34,969 bases of DNA, taken from the NCBI GenBank assembly GCA_022705565.1, contig JAKJEF010000005.1:2405-37373 (forward strand). The letters run 5' to 3'. Of the stretch, positions 1 through 6,206 are shown one piece after another. Within the stretch, counting starts at the first letter, position 1; the number at the start of each line of letters is the position of its first letter. The position numbers were made by a program, and so were the translations under genes. The DNA is from Patescibacteria group bacterium (GTDB lineage Bacteria; Patescibacteriota; Minisyncoccia; UBA6257; Colwellbacteraceae). The notes below the pieces were generated by a model. That model was not told the origin of the DNA and ran no database searches. It saw only the letters and a list, made by a program, of their open reading frames with translations.

Positions 1-1
1 C

Positions 2-397
2 CGAGCCGTTGCCGATCACTTAAAGAGCCAAAGGCCGTTCGGTCGAAAACAAATCACCGAAGGCCTGGTTGTTCCCCAGTCGTTGACGCTTGTCGTCAAT
101 GACGCGCCTGTCTTTCGGACAAGCAAACCGTTGAGCTGCGAGCGCCACGCGTTTATGACGGTTGTCGAACGTATGAGTGGAGTAAAGTTGAAAGAACTGC
201 TTTGCTCCGGCAGTAGCTTCGTCATCTATAACCAGGTTGTCAAAAACTGTGGCCATGATTGCCGCAGTTATGACAAGATCAAAGACTCCGGCGAAGAACG
301 CGTAAAGCAAAACGGGTCTCGTCGTAATGAACGGGATAAGTCGGAAACCAAGCGGCTCTCTCAGGCCGGGATATTCTCTTTCGTCGGCCGACGCTAA
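2..397 (+). CDS. Unidentified protein, 3' part (runs off the left edge)
   Basis: An open plus-strand frame runs from the window edge to a TAA at 395-397, giving 131 visible residues without a start that must be real. I do not recognise the family. The visible part has a mixed alpha/beta-looking core (around VKLKELLCSGSSFVIYNQ) and a basic, charged C-terminal tail rich in K, R and E. Many codons follow the RNY/GC-ending pattern of the true genes here, and a good plus-strand intrinsic terminator begins about 20 nt after the stop; both favour this strand. The opposite strand is also open over much of the interval, so the call is tentative. It faces rpmG convergently. Confidence 0.42.
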   Translation, partial: RAVADHLKSQRPFGRKQITEGLVVPQSLTLVVNDAPVFRTSKPLSCERHAFMTVVERMSGVKLKELLCSGSSFVIYNQVVKNCGHDCRSYDKIKDSGEERVKQNGSRRNERDKSETKRLSQAGIFSFVGRR

Positions 398-414
398 GAC
401 CGCGAACCAAATCC

Positions 415-449
415 AAAGCCCCGTCCAGAAATGGCGGGGTTTTGTTTTT
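415..449 (+). terminator. Intrinsic terminator after the left-edge ORF
   Basis: CCCCG-U-CC pairs with GGCGGGG around an AGAAAU loop (419-439, one bulged T). Outer A/T pairs extend the stem and TTTTGTTTTT follows. The T-run is on the plus strand. The minus-strand reading, which would serve rpmG, has a poorer T tract. Confidence 0.7.
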
Positions 450-462
450 CATATCGAAACGA

Positions 463-639
463 TTATTTTTTGACCTCTTTATGTTCGGTGCGCTTCCGGC
501 AGCGGCTGCAATATTTCTGGAGACTGATTTTTCTTTCCACCAGTTTTTTATTCTTGCGGGTGAAATAATTGATCTTGCCGCAAACGCCGCATTTCAATTT
601 TATGAGGTTTTCCGAAAACTTTGATTTTGCTTTAGCCAT
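463..639 (-). CDS. rpmG: 50S ribosomal protein L33
   Basis: A 58-residue basic protein starting MAKAKSKFSENL and ending RTEHKEVKK. It carries the two cysteine pairs of zinc-ribbon L33 (CGVC at 17-20 and CSRC at 44-47), so this is the zinc-binding form of this large-subunit protein near the ribosomal E site. The length fits the family's usual 50-60 residues. It lies 27 nt downstream of tRNA-Thr(GGU) on the same strand. A tRNA next to rpmG is a common bacterial arrangement, but the secE-nusG genes that often follow are absent here; a convergent ORF and terminator follow instead. Confidence 0.95.
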   Translation of the reverse strand: MAKAKSKFSENLIKLKCGVCGKINYFTRKNKKLVERKISLQKYCSRCRKRTEHKEVKK

Positions 640-666
640 GTTGGTTTATTTTTTTTCGCTCCTTTG

Positions 667-738
667 AGCCGATGGTGAGAATCGGACTCACGACCTCTTT
701 CTTACCAAGAAAGCGTTCTACCACTGAACTACATCGGC
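667..738 (-). tRNA. tRNA-Thr (anticodon GGU)
   Basis: Read on the minus strand, GCCGATG pairs with CATCGGC as acceptor stem. The D arm is normal, the anticodon stem CTTTC/GAAAG encloses TTGGTAA (anticodon GGT), and the T arm contains TCCGATTC. CCA is not encoded. It is the last of three clustered tRNA genes and directly precedes rpmG. Confidence 0.95.
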
Positions 739-750
739 TGTAAAGCCCGG

Positions 751-822
751 AGCCAGCAAAGGGAATCGAACCCCCGACCCACTGTTTACAAAACAGTTGC
801 TCTGCCACTGAGCTATGCTGGC
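751..822 (-). tRNA. tRNA-Thr (anticodon UGU)
   Basis: Acceptor stem GCCAGCA/TGCTGGC, anticodon stem ACTGT/ACAGT around TTTGTAA (anticodon TGT), T arm with GGTTCGATTCC. CCA is not encoded. Together with the neighbouring GGU isoacceptor, 12 nt away, it covers most threonine codons. Confidence 0.95.
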
Positions 823-911
823 ATAATAGCAAAGTCTCTCGAAAACGCAAAGCCTATTTTAATACGATTTTTCTCTTATTCCGCCAAATAATCGCCGAAA
901 ACGATTATTTG
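823..911 (-). other. Spacer with a 10-bp perfect hairpin next to tRNA-Tyr
   Basis: CAAATAATCG (885-894) and CGATTATTTG (902-911) form a perfect 10-bp stem around a 7-nt loop, starting at the nucleotide after the tRNA-Tyr discriminator base. It could help 3' processing or partly terminate transcription. There is no clean U-run, so I do not call a terminator. The rest of the spacer shows no gene. Confidence 0.5.
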
Positions 912-995
912 TGCTGAGGGAGGGATTCGAACCCCCGTAGCCACAAGGGCGACAGATTTACAGTCTGTTGCGATTGACCGCTCCGCCACCTCAGC
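912..995 (-). tRNA. tRNA-Tyr (anticodon GUA)
   Basis: Class II tRNA of 84 nt read on the minus strand. The acceptor is GCTGAGG/CCTCAGC, the anticodon loop CTGTAAA gives GTA, and there is a long variable arm (CGCCCTTGTGGC region) and a T arm with GGTTCGAATCC. The discriminator is A and no CCA is encoded. The extended variable arm is expected for bacterial tRNA-Tyr. Confidence 0.95.
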
Positions 996-1007
996 GTCCG
1001 ATTAATG

Positions 1008-1031
1008 TTTGAAACGACTGAATGTTTCAAA
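1008..1031. repeat. Inverted repeat upstream of the tRNA cluster
   Basis: TTTGAAAC (1008-1015) and GTTTCAAA (1024-1031) are exact inverted copies 8 nt apart, about 12 nt upstream of the 5' end of tRNA-Tyr. It overlaps the place where the tRNA promoter should be (TTGAAA as a possible -35, weak -10). It may be an operator or part of the preceding terminator structure. Confidence 0.4.
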
Positions 1032-1058
1032 ACAAGCCTTGATAGGCTTGTTTTATTT
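1029..1058 (-). terminator. Bidirectional intrinsic terminator of the rpsB-tsf operon
   Basis: AAAACAAGCC (1029-1038), loop TTGATA, GGCTTGTTTT (1045-1054). The arms end in A-runs and T-runs, so the hairpin reads as a terminator on both strands. It lies just after the last gene of the minus-strand rpsB operon and before the tRNA cluster. Confidence 0.75.
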
Positions 1059-1072
1059 AAGCAGATTTCGGG

Positions 1073-1390
1073 CTAAGAAATCAAACCGCTATCGCCGTTC
1101 TTCTTGCCGTTTTCCGATTTGAATCCCTTGAGCTTTCCGGTAACCGCATTATCGGCTTTCATGATGGCGATCTTCGTTTTTCTCAAAGTTTTCTCGACAA
1201 AGCGATTGAAGGTGTCGTCGATCTTGTCGAGCGGCAGTTTCTTCATCGTCTGCTCCCACCACAAGCCGTCTTTTTTCTCGCCCGGCGCAACGACTTCGTC
1301 GTCCACGCGCGGAATGGCGCGGCTGAAAACATAAACCGCCGCAGCGAGAGAGAACATCATTATTATCTGGAGCAAGAAGTTATAGAACAT
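1073..1390 (-). CDS. Small single-pass membrane protein, unknown function
   Basis: A 105-residue protein with one N-terminal hydrophobic segment (about residues 4-24, with LLQIIMMFSLAAAVYVFS). A mostly charged, lysine-rich soluble part with probable helix follows (PLDKIDDTFNRFVEK). I do not recognise a named family. The start overlaps the last 11 nt of tsf, so it is translated with the rpsB-tsf operon and ends at the operon terminator. The topology suggests a signal-anchor with a short body on one side of the membrane. No cysteines or catalytic motifs are visible. Confidence 0.75.
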   Translation of the reverse strand: MFYNFLLQIIMMFSLAAAVYVFSRAIPRVDDEVVAPGEKKDGLWWEQTMKKLPLDKIDDTFNRFVEKTLRKTKIAIMKADNAVTGKLKGFKSENGKKNGDSGLIS

Positions 1391-1823
1391 AGCGGCAGAA
1401 TTTCTCCACCTGGATATTTTCGCCGGTTTTGGCGATGACGCCTTTAATCAAATTGTCGATGGTGGTGTTTTCGTCGCGGATATAGGGAGCGGCGAGTAAA
1501 TCCCCTGTCGTCTCCGGCTCCATGGCCGCGATCTGCATCGTAAGGTTGCGGCCGAGTTCCTGGAAATCTTCGAGGCGCGCCACGAAATCGGTCTCGCATC
1601 GGAGCAAAAGCAGAACGCCGATCCTTTCGTTGTGGATATAAGAAAAGATCCGGCCGCTTCCGGTAGTTCGTTCGGCTTTTTTCTCGGCTTTGGCCAATCC
1701 GCGTTCGGCGATCAAAGCTTTGGCTTTTTCGAAATCCCCGGCCGCGTCCTCGAGGGCGCGTTTCGCGTCCATCACGCCGGCGCCGGTCTCCTCCCTAAGC
1801 CGTTTGACTGTTTCCGCGTTCAT
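1380..1823 (-). CDS. tsf: Elongation factor Ts, short form
   Basis: Nucleotide exchange factor for EF-Tu. The 147 residues show the N-terminal UBA-like EF-Tu-binding segment (VKRLREETGAGVMDAKRALE) and the diagnostic TDFVAR motif of the core subdomain. The length is about half of the E. coli protein (about 280) and below the roughly 200 of Thermus-type EF-Ts, so the second core repeat and coiled-coil insert are missing. It follows rpsB, as in most bacteria. Its ATG lies 29 nt inside the rpsB end and has no Shine-Dalgarno sequence, which points to translational coupling. Confidence 0.93.
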   Translation of the reverse strand: MNAETVKRLREETGAGVMDAKRALEDAAGDFEKAKALIAERGLAKAEKKAERTTGSGRIFSYIHNERIGVLLLLRCETDFVARLEDFQELGRNLTMQIAAMEPETTGDLLAAPYIRDENTTIDNLIKGVIAKTGENIQVEKFCRYVL

Positions 1824-2562
1824 TGTTGCGTTTAAGGTTAGGTTCCAAATAATTCAAAACCCATTCGATGGAGGTCGAAAGCTTGTCGTTCCCCGGAATG
1901 GGATATTCGACCGTTGTCGGATCGGCATTGGTATTCAAGAAAGCCACTACCGGAATGCCGGCGTTCTTCGCTTCGGCGATGGCTAATTTGTTTTCCGAGG
2001 GGCTCATGACAAGCATCGCTCCCGGAAGCTCGTTCATGTCTTTGAGTCCGGTGAAGATTGCCGCCATCTTGGCGATTTCTCTTTCGATCATCAGCTGTTC
2101 CTTTTTGGTGTATTTCGCCAAATTGCCGGCTTCCTTGTCCGCCAGCAATTTCTTGAAATGCTGGACCCGGCCGTTGACGATCTTGAAATTGGTGAGCGTT
2201 CCGCCGATCCATCTTTCGATAACGTAGGGATTCCCGGTTTTTTCGGCGGAGTTTTTAACCCCCTGCTTGGCAATGGCTGCGGTTCCGACCAGAAGAACGC
2301 TTTTTCCGGAATCGACAACCGATTTCAAGAACTCGGACGCTTTTTTAAGAAGACTGATCGTCTGGACAAGATCGATCACTTCAACTCCACTTCTCGTCGA
2401 GTGGATATACGGCTTCATTTTCGGATGGGTCTTGCTTTTGGCCAAGCCGTGAATAAGCCCGGCGTCGATCATCTCCTGAAGTGTCAACAAGTCTTCCGGA
2501 GACACCTTGGCCTCCTGGGTTTCGATTATTTCGTTTTCTTTGGTCTCGGTCTGAATCGCCAT
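1795..2562 (-). CDS. rpsB: 30S ribosomal protein S2
   Basis: 255 residues with recognisable S2 motifs: LIHGLAKSKTHPKMKPYI, RWIGGTLTNF and PVVAFLNTNADPTTVEYPIP followed by GND. S2 is a late-assembling small-subunit protein that tethers S1 where S1 is present. About 20 acidic/polar residues precede the conserved fold. It is the first gene of rpsB-tsf-small membrane protein and has its own promoter, whose -35 box lies over the trmD stop codon. The last 29 nt overlap tsf. Confidence 0.96.
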   Translation of the reverse strand: MAIQTETKENEIIETQEAKVSPEDLLTLQEMIDAGLIHGLAKSKTHPKMKPYIHSTRSGVEVIDLVQTISLLKKASEFLKSVVDSGKSVLLVGTAAIAKQGVKNSAEKTGNPYVIERWIGGTLTNFKIVNGRVQHFKKLLADKEAGNLAKYTKKEQLMIEREIAKMAAIFTGLKDMNELPGAMLVMSPSENKLAIAEAKNAGIPVVAFLNTNADPTTVEYPIPGNDKLSTSIEWVLNYLEPNLKRNNERGNSQTA

Positions 2563-2574
2563 AAATACTAAACA

Positions 2575-2603
2575 ATAGTAATTAAAAACGGCTTTTTAGT
2601 CAA
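2575..2603 (-). promoter_or_regulatory. Promoter of rpsB-tsf
   Basis: TTGACT (2598-2603), 17-nt spacer, TACTAT (2575-2580), read on the minus strand. The -35 box overlaps the last codons and stop of trmD. Only 12 nt separate the -10 box from the rpsB ATG, so the 5' leader should be about 5 nt. Confidence 0.7.
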
Positions 2604-3267
2604 CTTTTCCGAGCTTTTTCTTCCCCTCCTTAAGCCGCCAGTCGGCGATTGCTTGGTGATCTCCCTGGATCAGGACTTTCGGCACTTTCCAGGCTTTTTT
2701 CTTTCGATCGGGAACAAAAACTTCCGGCCGGGTGTAAACCGGATAAGATCCTTTAACCGCCTCCAGTGACTCGTATTTCCCCAGAACCCCGGGCACGAAC
2801 CTCGATACCGCCTCGACCAAGACCATGGCCGGAAGCTCTCCGCCGGAGAGGACATAATCGCCGATGGATATTTCCTCGTCGGCGATATGCTTTACCACCC
2901 GTTCGTCCACGCCTTCATAGCGGCCGCAGATCAGAACCAGACGATCGTATTTGGCGAGCCTGCGGATGCCGGCCTCGTCCAATTTTTTGGCCGAAGGGCT
3001 GAAAAGAATCACTCTTGTTTTCTCGCGGGGTTTGGCCAAAGCCAGGATTTTTTTCACTCCGCGGCAGATCGGGCCGACCATAAGGACCATTCCCGGCCCT
3101 CCGCCGTAAGGCCGATCGTCCACTTTTCCATGTTTATCCCCGGAAAAAGAACGCAAGTCCCAGAGTTTGATCCGAATGAGTTTTTTCTCGGCCGCCCTTT
3201 TTAGAATAGACTCGTTGAAATACGATTCGAAAGCTTTGGGAAAAATCGTGAGAATATCGAATTTCAT
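2596..3267 (-). CDS. trmD: tRNA (guanine-N1)-methyltransferase
   Basis: Makes m1G37 next to the anticodon of certain tRNAs using S-adenosylmethionine, which prevents +1 frameshifting. The 223 residues start MKFDILTIFP and contain GDKHGKVDDRPYGGGPGM, LICGRYEGVDER and the knotted SAM-binding loop GDYVLSGGELPA; these are classic TrmD (SPOUT) signatures. Length is near the family norm of about 240. It follows khpA, but rimM (usually between them) and rplS (usually after) are missing. A strong hairpin occupies the khpA-trmD gap. Confidence 0.97.
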   Translation of the reverse strand: MKFDILTIFPKAFESYFNESILKRAAEKKLIRIKLWDLRSFSGDKHGKVDDRPYGGGPGMVLMVGPICRGVKKILALAKPREKTRVILFSPSAKKLDEAGIRRLAKYDRLVLICGRYEGVDERVVKHIADEEISIGDYVLSGGELPAMVLVEAVSRFVPGVLGKYESLEAVKGSYPVYTRPEVFVPDRKKKAWKVPKVLIQGDHQAIADWRLKEGKKKLGKVD

Positions 3268-3276
3268 TTTTGTTTA

Positions 3277-3309
3277 AAATCCGCCCCTGGATCAGAGAGG
3301 GGCGGATTT
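3277..3309 (-). terminator. Strong hairpin between khpA and trmD (possible attenuator)
   Basis: AAATCCGCCCCT pairs perfectly with AGGGGCGGATTT (12 bp) around a 9-nt loop, just after the khpA stop and 10 nt before trmD. The tail on the minus strand is TAAACAAAA, not a U-run, so full termination is doubtful. Partial attenuation or an mRNA-stabilising end is more likely. Confidence 0.55.
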
Positions 3310-3319
3310 GGTTGTCGCG

Positions 3320-3637
3320 TTAGAAAGCGGTTTCGGGCTGGTCCGCGGCCGGTTCGGAAGATCTTTCTTCCCGGGGCACTCGGCCGCCTTCCGGCTCTTC
3401 GATCTTCAAATTGACGCGGGCGTTGTTCTTGATGCCCACGATCCGAAGCAACGATCTAATGGATTTGGCCGTGTTGCCGTCGCGGCCAATAACTTGGCCC
3501 ATATCGCGCGGATTGACCTTTAAGGACAGCAAAACTCCCATTTCGTCGATTTTCCTCGAGACGACGACGTCTTCCGGATGATCGACTATGGATTTAACTA
3601 GGAATTCCAAAAACTCCTGGTCGGAAAACTTTTCCAT
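3320..3637 (-). CDS. khpA: KH-domain RNA-binding protein KhpA
   Basis: A 105-residue single KH-domain protein. The GxxG RNA-binding loop is visible in MGQVIGRDGNTAKSIRSLL, preceded by FLVKSIVDHPEDVVV, which is typical of the short bacterial KH protein (KhpA/YlqC). A C-terminal tail of about 25 residues rich in E, P and R is not part of the usual 75-80-residue fold and is probably disordered. It lies between rpsP and trmD, the standard place for this gene. The family binds RNA and affects growth and cell size in Gram-positives, often with KhpB. Confidence 0.93.
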   Translation of the reverse strand: MEKFSDQEFLEFLVKSIVDHPEDVVVSRKIDEMGVLLSLKVNPRDMGQVIGRDGNTAKSIRSLLRIVGIKNNARVNLKIEEPEGGRVPREERSSEPAADQPETAF

Positions 3638-3674
3638 GTCTGCTATATCTGCTTGTTTTTTATTTTTTTAAAGA

Positions 3675-3938
3675 TTATTTCGACTTTTTTACGACTGATG
3701 TCTCTGGTCCCATCCCAGATTTGGCCATGAATCTCTTAACGGTCTCCGTGGCTCTGGCGCCGTTTTTTATCCAATAATTGATTCTATCTTTCTTCAGTTC
3801 GAACTTGTCGGTGTGCGGATTGACATAACCGAGGTCTTCGATCGACTGTCCTTTCAGCTTTGACTTGGCTTCGGCCACGACCACGCGAAAAGCGGCCTGG
3901 CCCTTCTTTCCGATCCTTTTCAACTTGATGGCTAACAT
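3675..3938 (-). CDS. rpsP: 30S ribosomal protein S16
   Basis: 87 residues starting MLAIKLKRIGKKGQAAFRVV, with DLGYVNPHTD and INYWIKNGARATETVKRF, the normal S16 core. Its length matches the bacterial family. It is the first gene of rpsP-khpA-trmD. The promoter in front has consensus boxes ending only 15 nt from the ATG, and no Shine-Dalgarno sequence is visible in the short leader. Confidence 0.97.
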   Translation of the reverse strand: MLAIKLKRIGKKGQAAFRVVVAEAKSKLKGQSIEDLGYVNPHTDKFELKKDRINYWIKNGARATETVKRFMAKSGMGPETSVVKKSK

Positions 3939-3953
3939 GATCTTGTAAAGACA

Positions 3954-3982
3954 ATATTACCCGAAAATCTCAATGCAGTCAA
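3954..3982 (-). promoter_or_regulatory. Promoter of rpsP-khpA-trmD
   Basis: TTGACT (3977-3982), exactly 17 nt, TAATAT (3954-3959) on the minus strand. There are 15 nt between the -10 box and the ATG, giving a predicted leader of about 8 nt. Confidence 0.78.
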
Positions 3983-4025
3983 TCGGGAATAACTCTCGTT
4001 CTCCGAGGGAAGGGTTCTGTTATTC

Positions 4026-4034
4026 ATTATAACA
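4026..4034 (-). promoter_or_regulatory. Possible second promoter (extended -10) upstream of rpsP
   Basis: TGTTATAAT fits an extended -10 element (TGnTATAAT) on the minus strand, just after the SMC-like gene. There is no good -35 at 16-18 nt. It would add a longer leader to the rpsP operon mRNA. Confidence 0.4.
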
Positions 4035-4054
4035 TATCGATCGATCAAAACCGA

Positions 4055-6154
4055 TCAAGAGAGCTTCAGAGAAACGACTCGCGAAACGCCGTCATCTCCC
4101 ATGGTCACGCCGTAAAGTACATCCGCCGCTTCCATCGTCGCCCGATTGTGCGTAACGATCACGAACTGTGTTTCCTTGGCGTAATTCTTGAGAAGCTCGC
4201 CGAATCGGCGGGCATTCCTCTCATCGAGCGCCGCGTCCACTTCGTCCAGGACGAGAAACGGCGGAGGCGAAATGGAAATAAGAGCGAAAAGAATGGCGAT
4301 CGAAAGAAGACTTCTTTCTCCGCCGGAAAGGACTTCGAGGCCTTTTATTTTTTTCTTCGGCAGAACGACGTCGATTTCTATGCCCGGCCGGATCTCTTCG
4401 GCTTCTTCCTGATTCAAAACTACTTCGCCAAGGGTTCCGGCGGCTTCAAGCACGTCTTTTGTCGTTTCCCGGATTTTTTCCAGCTTTAATTCGGCGCGGC
4501 CGCCGCCGAACATAAGCTTGACGAAAGACTGCAGTTCATCGTTAATCTTCTTAAGGGCGACGTTGAATTCGTTTCTGATCTTAAAATCAAGGTCTTTGAG
4601 CAGGGTTTTTAGATCGGCCGAGGCTTTTTCGAGATCAACGATCTGGTTGCTCAAAAATTCGTGTCTTTCCTCGGTGGCTTCGGCTTCCTTGACGATCGCT
4701 TCGTCGACATCTCCCATACTAGAAAGCTCCGCCCGCAGCCGCATCATCCGGGTTTCGGCCGTCCGCTCGTCCATGCGCATATCGGCCGCCACCCCGACAA
4801 AGTCCTCGAACTTCCGGGAGATGGATCGGAGCTGGTTTTCCAATTCGGATTTCTGGAAAAGCGCCTTGTCTTTCTGGAAAATCAGCTGCTGTTTTTTGTC
4901 GTCGAGTTCCTCGATTTCGTCTTTTTTGGCCTCGACCTGCCGCAGGCTTTCCCGGAAAACCTTATTGAAACTATCGAGCTCGATCTGATACTTTTTCTCT
5001 TCTTCGTCGAGTTCGTCCATCAGCCGGTTGAATTCCTCGAGTTTTCCGTCGACGACTTGGACCTCGGGTTGGGCTTCGGCCGCGTTTTCCATGTCTTCGA
5101 TAAGGCTCACTATTTTTTTCAAAACCGATTTCGGGTCTTCTTCCAATCCGGAAGACAAAGCGGCTTCGGCCAATTCCCTGATTTCTTTGAGCAAAGATTT
5201 GAAATCATTTTCCGCCGGGATCGAAGCTTTCGATCGTTCGGCCGGAACAGCCGAAGAGACCAATCTTTTGTTGAAAAGTTCCCGGCGTTTGTTTCTCAAA
5301 GCCTCGAGTTCTTTTTTCGCTTTCGGTTCGGAAACTTCTATTTTCTTGAATTCCTGCTCCAAGGCCTTTTCTTCGTTTTTGAGGCGATCGATCTCCTTGT
5401 CTAGTTTTTCGATTTCCGGATCAAAAGCGCGGAGGCTTTCCGTAATCTTCCTGACGCGGCCGCTGTAATAGCTGTTTTCGATGTTCCGCAGCTCTTCGGC
5501 CAGGCTGTCGCGCTTGGTCCAGCGCGAGACCTGACGCCGAAGACTCCGAAGATGCGGTTCGATTTCGGCGAGCTGCGCCCGCGCTTTCTCCAGATTAAAA
5601 AAAGTGTTTTTAAGCTCTCTCGAAGCGGCGTTTTTCTTCAAGAGATATTCTTTGAGCCCCAAAAGCTCTTCGATCAGTTCGCGGCGTTCGAGCGGAGTCG
5701 ATTTCAGGATCAGGTCGCTTTCTCCCTGTCCGATCATATTGAGCCCTCTTGCCCCGAGTTTGGCTTTGGCGAAAAAATCGACAATGTCCTTCATCCTCAT
5801 TTCCGATTGATTCAGGAAAAACTTGGAATCGCCGTCACGGTCTATGCGGCGGCTGATGACCACCTCCTTAAATTCGGTCGGGAAAAACCCGGAAGAATTA
5901 TCGAAATACAAAGAAGCGGTTGCCATGCCCATGCGCGCTTTTTTCTCCGTTCCGGCGAAAATCAGATCGTCATTTTTTCCTCCCCGGAGATTCCTCGCTT
6001 CCCGCTCGCCCAAAAGCCAACGGATGGCGTCCGCGATGTTAGACTTTCCCGAACCGTTCGGGCCGACCACGGCGGCAATGCCCCCGGGAAAGTCCAAAAC
6101 GGTTTTGTTGGCGAAAGATTTGAATCCTTGCAGTTCGAGCTTCTGAAGAAACAT
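4055..6154 (-). CDS. SMC-like ATPase, short arms and no recognisable hinge
   Basis: 699 residues. The N-terminal ABC head has KLELQGFKSFANKT and Walker A GPNGSGKSN (31-39), then GLNMIGQGESDLILK as the Q-loop region. Helical arms run at about 170-297 and 373-545. The C-terminal head has the signature LSGGE (609-613), Walker B FLVLDEVDAALD (about 633-644) and a His switch in VIVTHNRATME. Bacterial SMC is about 1150-1200 residues with a globular hinge. Here the middle (about 298-372) is a charged, low-complexity helical stretch without hinge-like glycine motifs, and the protein has no cysteine, so a Rad50-type zinc hook is excluded. It probably acts in chromosome organisation or repair. Both heads are intact, so it is not a broken gene. 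The 5' end has its own promoter; ychF lies upstream. Confidence 0.85.
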   Translation of the reverse strand: MFLQKLELQGFKSFANKTVLDFPGGIAAVVGPNGSGKSNIADAIRWLLGEREARNLRGGKNDDLIFAGTEKKARMGMATASLYFDNSSGFFPTEFKEVVISRRIDRDGDSKFFLNQSEMRMKDIVDFFAKAKLGARGLNMIGQGESDLILKSTPLERRELIEELLGLKEYLLKKNAASRELKNTFFNLEKARAQLAEIEPHLRSLRRQVSRWTKRDSLAEELRNIENSYYSGRVRKITESLRAFDPEIEKLDKEIDRLKNEEKALEQEFKKIEVSEPKAKKELEALRNKRRELFNKRLVSSAVPAERSKASIPAENDFKSLLKEIRELAEAALSSGLEEDPKSVLKKIVSLIEDMENAAEAQPEVQVVDGKLEEFNRLMDELDEEEKKYQIELDSFNKVFRESLRQVEAKKDEIEELDDKKQQLIFQKDKALFQKSELENQLRSISRKFEDFVGVAADMRMDERTAETRMMRLRAELSSMGDVDEAIVKEAEATEERHEFLSNQIVDLEKASADLKTLLKDLDFKIRNEFNVALKKINDELQSFVKLMFGGGRAELKLEKIRETTKDVLEAAGTLGEVVLNQEEAEEIRPGIEIDVVLPKKKIKGLEVLSGGERSLLSIAILFALISISPPPFLVLDEVDAALDERNARRFGELLKNYAKETQFVIVTHNRATMEAADVLYGVTMGDDGVSRVVSLKLS

Positions 6155-6171
6155 GATGTCGGAACCTTTGA

Positions 6172-6201
6172 ATTATAGCTCAAAAATTGTGCTGTTTCGA
6201 A
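6172..6201 (-). promoter_or_regulatory. Promoter of the SMC-like gene
   Basis: TATAAT (6172-6177) with a weak -35 TTCGAA (6196-6201) at 18 nt. The -10 box is 17 nt from the ATG, with AAAGG in between as a poor ribosome-binding site. Confidence 0.5.
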
Positions 6202-6206
6202 TCGGT

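Noticed and set aside
632-850. 72-residue minus-strand ORF over the two tRNA-Thr genes
   Set aside because: It reads through both tRNAs; such ORFs are well-known annotation artefacts.
4661-5404. 247-residue plus-strand ORF
   Set aside because: Antisense to the SMC-like gene; repetitive Phe/Leu-rich translation of coiled-coil codons.
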